From Bermanella sp041589295 (GTDB taxonomy: Bacteria; Pseudomonadota; Gammaproteobacteria; Pseudomonadales; Oceanobacteraceae): 18,103 nt of DNA. The position numbers were made by a program, and so were the translations under genes. This document shows, one piece after another, positions 1 to 5,575 of the stretch. How positions within the stretch are numbered: the stretch's first letter is position 1; every line of letters starts with the position of its first letter. The stretch covers positions 1 to 18,103 of the forward strand of contig JBFHVZ010000058.1 of assembly GCA_041589295.1 (NCBI GenBank), written 5' to 3'. The notes beneath the pieces were generated by a model. The model was not told where the DNA came from. It saw nothing but the letters and a program-made list of their open reading frames with translations, and made no database searches.

Positions 1-756
1 GACTTCTTCTTCAATGGAAGACGTCAGCGCCGAGTTACCAATGTTGGAGTTGACCTTGGTGCGGAAGTTACGACCAATGATCATGGGTTCGGATTCTGGG
101 TGGTTAATGTTGCACGGAATTACCGCACGGCCACGGGCCACCTCGTCACGCACAAATTCTGGTGTGATGATTTTAGGAATGCTGGCACCGAAGCTCATGC
201 CTGGGTGTTGCTTGGCGGTGGCTTCTTCTAGCTGAGCTTCGGAAAGCGCTAGGTTTTCACGAATGGCGATGTATTCCATTTCGGTTGTGATGATGCCCTG
301 ACGCGCGTAGTGCAATTGGGTTACGTTTTTACCGGCTTTGGCTTTGCGCGGTTGACGCTTGTATTCAAAGCGCAGGTGATCGAGTGTGATATTTTTTTCG
401 CGGGTTTGCGCGAATTCAGAGGTAAAACCTTCGAGCAGTTCGGAATCACCACGCTCTTCAATCCAACCTTGACGCAGTGGCGTTAAACCTTTGCGCACGT
501 CGATGGTGGCGGCTGGGTCAGTGTAAGGGCCTGAGGTGTCGTAAACGCGTACTGGCGCGTTTTCTTCTTTTGTTCCGTCTTGCAACGTGGTTGGGGTAAG
601 GCTGATCTCACGCATGGCCACCTGAATGTCGTCGCGGCTGCCTTTAACGTAAATCTTGCTTGAGCCGGGGAACGGCTGCGTGGTCAACTCATCAACCGAA
701 GCGGTTTCGCTGAGCTTGGTCGCACTTAAACCTGTGCTTTTGTTTTTGATATTCAT
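1..756 (-). CDS. thiC: Phosphomethylpyrimidine synthase ThiC, N-terminal part (3' end outside window)
   Basis: ThiC is the radical-SAM enzyme that rearranges aminoimidazole ribotide into hydroxymethylpyrimidine phosphate for thiamine synthesis in the cytoplasm. Only the first 252 residues are in the window; the gene runs off the left edge, so the C-terminal iron-sulfur cysteines cannot be checked. Visible family motifs, in order, are MREISLT, VYDTSGPYTDP, LRQGWIEERGD, VTQLHYARQGIITTEMEYIA, HPGMSFG, and the run from FVRDEVARGRAVIP through NHPESEPMIIGRNF to NIGNSALTSSIEEEV. The ATG at 754-756 is the first in-frame start and fits the usual ThiC N-terminus, but it has no good Shine-Dalgarno sequence. 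A small hairpin (766-781) sits just upstream, which suggests controlled translation. A TPP riboswitch and a promoter lie directly upstream, so thiamine feedback control is expected. Confidence 0.97.
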   Translation of the reverse strand, partial: MNIKNKSTGLSATKLSETASVDELTTQPFPGSSKIYVKGSRDDIQVAMREISLTPTTLQDGTKEENAPVRVYDTSGPYTDPAATIDVRKGLTPLRQGWIEERGDSELLEGFTSEFAQTREKNITLDHLRFEYKRQPRKAKAGKNVTQLHYARQGIITTEMEYIAIRENLALSEAQLEEATAKQHPGMSFGASIPKIITPEFVRDEVARGRAVIPCNINHPESEPMIIGRNFRTKVNSNIGNSALTSSIEEEV

Positions 757-765
757 TTATGTTTA

Positions 766-781
766 CCCATAGTGGTATGGG
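766..781 (-). promoter_or_regulatory. Hairpin before the thiC start (possible expression platform)
   Basis: A perfect 6-bp stem, CCCATA/TATGGG, with a 4-base loop ends 9 bases before the thiC ATG. The GGG in its 3' arm is the only purine-rich stretch that could act as a weak ribosome-binding site. The hairpin may therefore be the part of the leader that the riboswitch opens or closes. The hairpin is seen directly; its role is inferred. Confidence 0.45.
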
Positions 782-823
782 TTAGCGAACGCGAGGCAGG
801 GCAGAGGGCGCAGAAGGCCAATG

Positions 824-932
824 CTTGTTTCCTACGCTGGTGCTAACCAGATCAGGTTCAACGGGTGAATCTCAGCCTATTTTATGATCAATGCTTTTTT
901 AGCAGCGTTGCTCAAACAGGCACCCCGACAAG
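824..932 (-). ncRNA. TPP (thi-box) riboswitch controlling thiC
   Basis: On the minus strand the conserved thi-box elements occur in order: CGGGGTGCC (919-927), CTGAGA (870-875), ACCCGT (861-866), TTGAACCTGATCTGG (846-860) and the CACCAGCGTAGG segment (831-842). P1 can be drawn exactly as CTTGT (928-932) with ACAAG (824-828). P3 is GCCTGTTT (914-921) with AAATAGGC (875-882), eight pairs including one G-U. Between the P3 arms is a 31-nt insertion, so this aptamer has an extended P3 region. Position directly upstream of thiC and matching orientation support the call. The leader from 823 to 757 would hold the expression platform; no U-tract terminator is seen there, which favours translational control. 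Confidence 0.95.
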
Positions 933-940
933 ACAGGCGA

Positions 941-969
941 AGTGTAGGTGTTAGCGGGGGAATTCACAA
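941..969 (-). promoter_or_regulatory. Predicted sigma70 promoter of thiC
   Basis: On the minus strand there is a TTGTGA -35 (964-969) and a TACACT -10 (941-946) with a 17-base spacer, each matching four of six consensus bases. Transcription would start near 934, a couple of bases before the riboswitch P1 stem begins. That fit makes this candidate more convincing than its score alone. Confidence 0.6.
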
Positions 970-1182
970 GGTCTGGCTAGAAATGTCGGGGCAAAACAGC
1001 GAAGTATCATCCAGCGAGACTGAACCAAGTCTGAACCGCACTGGCGTCATTAGCATTGTTTTAAGCAACTGTGATTTGCACCTGAAATTGGATGTTTAAT
1101 ACGCTGAATTGATGTGTTGTTGGGCCAGTTGGGAATATGATTGGCCAAACGGGCTAGCACGTAAATCTAAGGAAGAATTTCA

Positions 1183-2313
1183 ATGTCAGGAAGTATGGTG
1201 CTTATTAAAAAAACGCTTATTAAAAAAATGCTTAGTACAAAGATAAACGTCGCGGCGTTTATTTCTCTTTTTTTGGGCTTGCAACTATTGCTTGTTGCGA
1301 CAGTTCGAGCTGATGTGTTGTTGCCGCTGCAAGCGGATTATTCCCAATTGGAGTTTGCAGGTCTCGCCCGCGAACCTGTTCTGGTAGATCCTAATTCGGC
1401 TCAAATACTCAAAACCAATCATGGCAATGTGCCTGTGTTTGCATACACGCTGCCTCAGTTTACAGGTGAGCTTGATCTGCTGATAAACAGCTTGGCGGTG
1501 GCAGAAAGTCTCTATGCGGCGTCTGTCACTCTGTTGAATGCGCAATATCAGCCCATTTATTTTCGTTCGGCCGAAAGCGGTCTGCATGTCTGTGATCGAC
1601 GTGTGTTTCATGAATTGGCGGCTTTGCCGGAAGCGCGCTATTTGGTGATTGCGCCTACGCCACGCGAGTACCCACAAAAACAAGGGGAGCTTTGTGTGCG
1701 CTGGCTACTGGGTTCGTTGCCTCTACCCATACCTTGGTATACCAGCGTAAAAATGATTGATTCACCTGCAGAAGATTTAACCGTCTCGGCATTAAAACCT
1801 TGGCACGAAAGAAGCCGATTCTTCTGGGCCATGGAATACGAAACCGCTGGTGATGTGTTGAATGGTTCGGGTACCGCAGAGCAGTCTGTGCTTGCGGAAA
1901 GTTACGGGCTGTTAATGGGCTACGATCATCCACTAAACGCCAGCTGGTTTATTCGCGGGCAAGCAGGGTTTCGCTTGGGTGTGCTGCAAGACAAGAATCA
2001 TTTTGGTGGTATCGCTCAATTAGGTGTGGGTCATTGGTTGAACGATCAATGGCAGGTTAATACAGGGGTTCGATTAGATGCCTTTCGTAGCCATACAGCT
2101 GCGGGGGGTGACTATACCGGCCCTAGTAGTATTCATTACAAGCCCGCCGTGGGCTTACACCTAGGTACAGAGTATCGCTTTAATCGCCGTTGGCATGCTC
2201 AAGTGGCCGCCAACATTGAAGAGATGGAAACCGAAGACGGCGTGTACGTACCGGCGTACAGTGCAAAATTCAGTTTGCATTACTACTTCATGTTTGGGGT
2301 TCGACGTATTTAA
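1183..2313 (+). CDS. Exported MalM-like/outer-membrane beta-barrel protein
   Basis: 376 residues. A signal peptide with a long basic start and a hydrophobic core at about 22-40 is probably cut after VRA (43). Residues 60-160 resemble the periplasmic MalM family by eye: VFAYTLP, then GELDLLINSL, then SVTLLNAQYQPIYF, matching MalM's order of sheet segment, serine-ending strand and 'L-D-x-x-x-x-P-x-x-F'. C137 and C171 could form a disulfide. From about 208 to the end, alternating polar/hydrophobic strands with aromatic girdles (FFWAMEYE, YGLLMGYDH, WFIRGQAGFRLGV, AQLGVGHWL, VGLHLGTEYRF, FSLHYYFMFGV) look like an eight-strand outer-membrane barrel, though the final residue is not the usual aromatic one. 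AAGGA (1169-1173) nine bases upstream supports this ATG; an in-frame ATG at 1228 inside a tandem repeat is an alternative. Function unknown; the MalM likeness is inferred. Confidence 0.8.
   Translation: MSGSMVLIKKTLIKKMLSTKINVAAFISLFLGLQLLLVATVRADVLLPLQADYSQLEFAGLAREPVLVDPNSAQILKTNHGNVPVFAYTLPQFTGELDLLINSLAVAESLYAASVTLLNAQYQPIYFRSAESGLHVCDRRVFHELAALPEARYLVIAPTPREYPQKQGELCVRWLLGSLPLPIPWYTSVKMIDSPAEDLTVSALKPWHERSRFFWAMEYETAGDVLNGSGTAEQSVLAESYGLLMGYDHPLNASWFIRGQAGFRLGVLQDKNHFGGIAQLGVGHWLNDQWQVNTGVRLDAFRSHTAAGGDYTGPSSIHYKPAVGLHLGTEYRFNRRWHAQVAANIEEMETEDGVYVPAYSAKFSLHYYFMFGVRRI
1201..1230 (+). repeat. Tandem 15-bp repeat in the signal-peptide coding region
   Basis: CTTATTAAAAAAACG is followed immediately by CTTATTAAAAAAATG; 14 of 15 bases are identical. 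It encodes LIKKT-LIKKM, doubling the basic n-region of the signal peptide. Each copy holds a run of seven A, a possible slippage site, and the second copy ends in an in-frame ATG. Confidence 0.85.
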
Positions 2314-2345
2314 ACTTTAAATTCCCAAATGCCAAAAACAACTCG

Positions 2346-2371
2346 TCAAAAAAGCCCTGACGAATCAGGGC
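2346..2371 (-). terminator. Rho-independent terminator of the FadL-type gene
   Basis: On the minus strand GCCCTGA and TCAGGGC form a 7-bp stem with a 4-base loop, followed by TTTTTT (2348-2353). It lies 53 bases downstream of the stop codon of the FadL-type gene. In the plus direction no T-run follows, so it would not work well for the gene at 1183-2313. Confidence 0.85.
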
Positions 2372-2385
2372 AAGGGTGGGAATGG

Positions 2386-2400
2386 CCAGCCATCGGCTGG
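2386..2400. repeat. Short inverted repeat between convergent genes
   Basis: CCAGCC-ATC-GGCTGG, a perfect 6-bp stem with a 3-base loop in the gap between the two convergent genes. No T-run follows on either strand. It may add to transcript 3'-end folding next to the terminator at 2346-2371. Confidence 0.5.
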
Positions 2401-2424
2401 TCTGCGGACACAAACTAGATAGGT

Positions 2425-3789
2425 TTACAAAGGCATGCGAATACCCAGCGCGAAGGAATTAACCTCGGTGGTGACATCGCCGGTTAAGTGAGCGCCTGTG
2501 GAAGCAAGTTCGTTTTGGTCAATGGCGCGTTCTTGGGTAAGGGTATGCTGGAAGGCCGTATCCAATATAGCTCCGCCGCCGATGGCGTAGCTCAGGCCCA
2601 TGGACACCGCTTTGTAGTCATCAAATGCGAAATCCACCTTGGTATCTTTATCACCAATGGGGGTTTGATCAAAGGCTAAGCCTGCGCGTAACGTGACGAC
2701 CCCATTCAACTGATAATCACCACCCACTGCAATGCGGTAGGACTCTTGCCAGTTGTACTGTTGCGGTTCCGCCGCAAGGTCTTGAATGACGGCGTTGCGG
2801 CTTTTTACTTCTAGCTGATCAAATCGAGACCAGCGACTCCACGACAAATCCCCTTGTAGCGACCAGCGATTGAGTTGCTGAAAGTAGCTTATGTTCAACA
2901 CTTCAGGTGTGGTCAGGTCTGCTTCACCTTTGGCTTTGGTCGAAGGGATAAACGCCTGAGTTTCGGCGTTGAATGTGGCGGTGGCGTCGCCCTTTAAGTG
3001 GTGTTTAATGGCGGTTTTATAATGCATGCCAAGGCGGGCGGTTTGCGAAAGTTCATACAGCCAACCAACACTGTAGCCATAGTCGATGCTGTCACCTTTC
3101 ATTTCAAATAGGCCGTCCTGATCGGGCTGTCCTAACTTGGTTATGTCGACACCAAAGTTTGTGCCACAAAAGTTTGCGATGCTCGCCATGTCGGTCATAC
3201 CTAAGTCCATGGCGGCACCCGCGCAGGCTGCGGCGGTGTTTACGGCAACAGCCGTGTAGGCTTCCATGTACTGGGCAATGACGCTGGCACCCACAGACAG
3301 CTGGTTGTTTAAGCGGGTGGCAAAGGAGACGCCGAGATCAATACCGGTAATGTTGCTTTCGGTGGCTTGATAGCGGGCATGGGTATCCTCGCCTACCTCG
3401 GCACCGGTTGCGTAGGGCGCATTGATATAAAACCCCATTGCAGTGTTAGCAGACAGTGGGTTGGCAAAATACAGCGTGGGTAAGTAATCCACGTTTTCCG
3501 CTTGCGGACGGTCACCTGCCACAGGACCGCCGCCTACAGTGGTTGCCTGACTCTGGGATTGGGAATTTACATGTATGGCGCTGATATTGGTGGCCAGTTC
3601 TCTTTGTAAGCGTACTAGACCGGCTGGGTTGTAATAAACCGTGGAAGCGTCGTTAGCGGATGCTGCGCCGCCAGAAAACGCATTACCTAAGCGTAATGCG
3701 GACTGTTCATCAACGTAGTAGCCCGCTGCTAGGGTGTGGCCAGAAACCCCGAGCGTTGCGATCAATAGTGAGAGTGTGCGACGTGTCAT
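2425..3789 (-). CDS. FadL/OmpP1-family outer-membrane hydrophobic-compound channel
   Basis: 454 residues, the usual size of FadL-family 14-strand barrels, which bring long-chain fatty acids or other hydrophobic molecules across the outer membrane. A signal peptide is cut near residue 21; the mature protein starts AGYYVDEQS, the family's typical N-terminus that inserts into the barrel. The hatch motif YYNPAGL is at 52-58, after the conserved LGNAFSGGAASANDAST stretch. C189 and C208 lie in an extracellular-loop-like segment and may pair. The rest alternates as beta strands and ends ALGIRMPL. The ATG at 3787-3789 has a weak GAGAA upstream at 8 bases. It is transcribed away from the diguanylate cyclase. 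The family is clear; the substrate is not readable from sequence. Confidence 0.93.
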   Translation of the reverse strand: MTRRTLSLLIATLGVSGHTLAAGYYVDEQSALRLGNAFSGGAASANDASTVYYNPAGLVRLQRELATNISAIHVNSQSQSQATTVGGGPVAGDRPQAENVDYLPTLYFANPLSANTAMGFYINAPYATGAEVGEDTHARYQATESNITGIDLGVSFATRLNNQLSVGASVIAQYMEAYTAVAVNTAAACAGAAMDLGMTDMASIANFCGTNFGVDITKLGQPDQDGLFEMKGDSIDYGYSVGWLYELSQTARLGMHYKTAIKHHLKGDATATFNAETQAFIPSTKAKGEADLTTPEVLNISYFQQLNRWSLQGDLSWSRWSRFDQLEVKSRNAVIQDLAAEPQQYNWQESYRIAVGGDYQLNGVVTLRAGLAFDQTPIGDKDTKVDFAFDDYKAVSMGLSYAIGGGAILDTAFQHTLTQERAIDQNELASTGAHLTGDVTTEVNSFALGIRMPL

Positions 3790-3866
3790 TTTTATTATTC
3801 TCGTAGCTGTGTTGTTGCAATGTTGGTTGGGATAGTTGTTTCTTGCGGGTTGTTTTGTGTGTTTGT

Positions 3867-3885
3867 GGCTGATAAAGCGTCAGCC
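3867..3885. repeat. Inverted repeat in the fadL-like/diguanylate cyclase divergent region
   Basis: GGCTGA and TCAGCC flank a 7-base centre. The stretch 3790-4063 between the two divergent genes must hold both promoters. I see this one dyad but no promoter pair that I would call with confidence for either gene. Confidence 0.4.
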
Positions 3886-4063
3886 GTTGCCGCATCGTGC
3901 TGTGCTGTGGCAGTAGCGACAATGTGTAAGTTGGACGGGCGTCCGAATTGCACAGGGGATGGCAAATTCTTGCTTAAAAATTGTGGTTTTTATGGACGGG
4001 TGACATTGTCAAGGCTGGGCTACTATTAGATGTATTGCATATTAAGGTCGAGCAACTGCACCC

Positions 4064-5449
4064 ATGGTCGAAATTGAACAACTCGATTTAAAACTGCTGC
4101 TAGAGCACGCCCACATCGGTGTTGTCATTCACCGCTGGGACACTTCCATTGTTTATGCAAATCCCACAGCCCTGCGATTGTTGCGACTTACCTATGAACA
4201 AATCATCGGCAAGGACGCGTTTGATCCCGGCTGGCATTTTGTTGACCAGTATGGTGCAGTGTTACCTCACGAAAAATTTCCCGTCTGTCGTGTAAAGGAC
4301 AGTGGTCAGCGTTTGGAAAATGAAATTGTCGGTGTGGTGGATAGTCACGACACCAATATCAGCTGGTTTTTACTAAATGGCTATCCAGAGCCTGCGATAG
4401 AAGAAGAGGATAGTTTTATTGTTGTGACGTTCAACGATATTACAGAAGCGAAGCACCTGTTCTCGTTTCAAGATATCGTCGAAAACACTCAGGATGTTGT
4501 CATTGTTACCGATGCCACAGATATCGAAGCGCCGACGGGCCCGAAAATCGTTTATGTTAATCAGGCTTTTGAGCAATTAACGGGCTATCGACGGGAAGAA
4601 GCCTTGGGTGAAACGCCGCGTATGTTGCAGGGGACGTTGACGGACAAGGCCGCAACCCAGCGCATACATGATGCACTGTCCAAGCGTGAGGCGGTCACAG
4701 AGGTGGTTTTAAATTATGACCGCAACGGTCGGCCTTATTGGATTGAGATGAATATCATTCCGTTACAAAGCAAAGAAGGCGAGGTGACACATTTTGCGGC
4801 TATTGAGCGGGATGTGTCGGAGCGGAAATTTCATCAAGAACAGCTAGAAAAACGCAACCAAGACTTGAAGTTGCTAAAAGAAAATCTCGAAAAACTGGTG
4901 TCTGAACGAACGCAGCAACTAGAACAAGCCAACAGCAAATTACAACAGTTAGCGTTTTTTGATCCATTAACAGGTATTCCAAACCGTCGTTATTTTATTG
5001 ATCAAGCCAAAAAGATGGTGGCGGTGAGTCATCGAGTAGGGCGCAAAATTGCCTTTGGCTTGATTGATATTGACCACTTTAAACGCATTAACGATACACA
5101 TGGTCACGAGGTAGGGGATATCGTTTTAGTTAAGTTGGGGCAGCTTTTTGCGCGCAGCTTTCGCTTAGATGATGCGTTTTGTCGTTACGGCGGAGAAGAG
5201 TTTGCCTTTGCGATTTTTGCTAACGATACGCCAGACGTGGAATGTTTTTTAAACCGCTTAATGGCGGACATTCGGCAGTTGGTGATTGAAACACCTGATG
5301 GTGTTCAGCTTTCTGTGACGGCCAGTGTGGGTGTCAAAGTGTGCGAGCCACAACCTAATATTGACGTGGAATTAAAACTCAAGCTGGCGGATAAGGGATT
5401 GTACTACGTTAAAGAAAACGGCCGCGATGGTTTTGATATTGCCGAATGA
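4064..5449 (+). CDS. PAS-PAS-GGDEF diguanylate cyclase
   Basis: 461 residues, no transmembrane segment, so a cytoplasmic sensor enzyme making cyclic di-GMP from two GTP. A first PAS domain covers about 8-128 (HIGVVIHRWDTSIVYANPTA) and a second 137-255 (NTQDVVIVTD, YVNQAFEQLTGY, AAIERDVSERK). A coiled-coil linker at 255-297 follows, then the GGDEF domain from FFDPLTGIPNRRYF (298-311) to the end. The active-site loop is GGEEF (376-380), a catalytically competent variant. RLDD at 367-370, five residues before it, is an intact RxxD inhibitory site, so product feedback is expected. DIDHFKRINDTHGHEVGD supplies the metal and substrate contacts. A TAA lies in frame shortly upstream of the ATG, so the start cannot be extended; its ribosome-binding site is poor. 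The signal sensed is unknown. Confidence 0.95.
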   Translation: MVEIEQLDLKLLLEHAHIGVVIHRWDTSIVYANPTALRLLRLTYEQIIGKDAFDPGWHFVDQYGAVLPHEKFPVCRVKDSGQRLENEIVGVVDSHDTNISWFLLNGYPEPAIEEEDSFIVVTFNDITEAKHLFSFQDIVENTQDVVIVTDATDIEAPTGPKIVYVNQAFEQLTGYRREEALGETPRMLQGTLTDKAATQRIHDALSKREAVTEVVLNYDRNGRPYWIEMNIIPLQSKEGEVTHFAAIERDVSERKFHQEQLEKRNQDLKLLKENLEKLVSERTQQLEQANSKLQQLAFFDPLTGIPNRRYFIDQAKKMVAVSHRVGRKIAFGLIDIDHFKRINDTHGHEVGDIVLVKLGQLFARSFRLDDAFCRYGGEEFAFAIFANDTPDVECFLNRLMADIRQLVIETPDGVQLSVTASVGVKVCEPQPNIDVELKLKLADKGLYYVKENGRDGFDIAE

Positions 5450-5479
5450 TTTGCCTTGGACACTGTTCGGTGAATTGGC

Positions 5480-5515
5480 GTGCGACAGACAAGACTGCAG
5501 ATAAATCTGTCGCAC
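5480..5515. repeat. Perfect 10-bp inverted repeat downstream of the diguanylate cyclase
   Basis: GTGCGACAGA (5480-5489) and TCTGTCGCAC (5506-5515) are exact inverted copies around a 16-base centre. It follows the cyclase stop by 30 bases, but no T-run follows on either strand, so it is not a standard terminator. It may be an RNA 3' stem or a protein-binding dyad. Confidence 0.7.
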
Positions 5516-5543
5516 TGCTCTGCTTATGGCCCTGTAAAGGACA

Positions 5544-5571
5544 ATTAGCCTAGCTTGTTTTAGCGGCTAAT
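5544..5571 (-). terminator. Weak terminator-like hairpin after the Lon-like gene
   Basis: ATTAGCC (5544-5550) and GGCTAAT (5565-5571) pair exactly; an inner GCT/AGC adds three pairs past a two-base bulge. It starts five bases downstream of the Lon-like stop codon. On the minus strand it is followed by TGTCCTTT, not a clean T-run, so termination is only possible. Confidence 0.4.
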
Positions 5572-5575
5572 CACC

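Noticed and set aside
753..770. A five-codon minus-strand frame (ATG to TGA, MGKHK) whose stop overlaps the thiC start as ATGA
   Set aside because: It could couple translation to thiC, but it has no ribosome-binding site and is short enough to occur by chance.
884..1099. A 71-codon plus-strand open frame
   Set aside because: It runs antisense through the TPP riboswitch and the thiC promoter, with no ribosome-binding site or protein-like composition.
4607..4633. A LOV-type photoreceptor in the second PAS domain, from the GETPRMLQG stretch
   Set aside because: The position of the flavin-binding cysteine (NCRFLQ in LOV) is proline here, so it is an ordinary PAS domain by this evidence.
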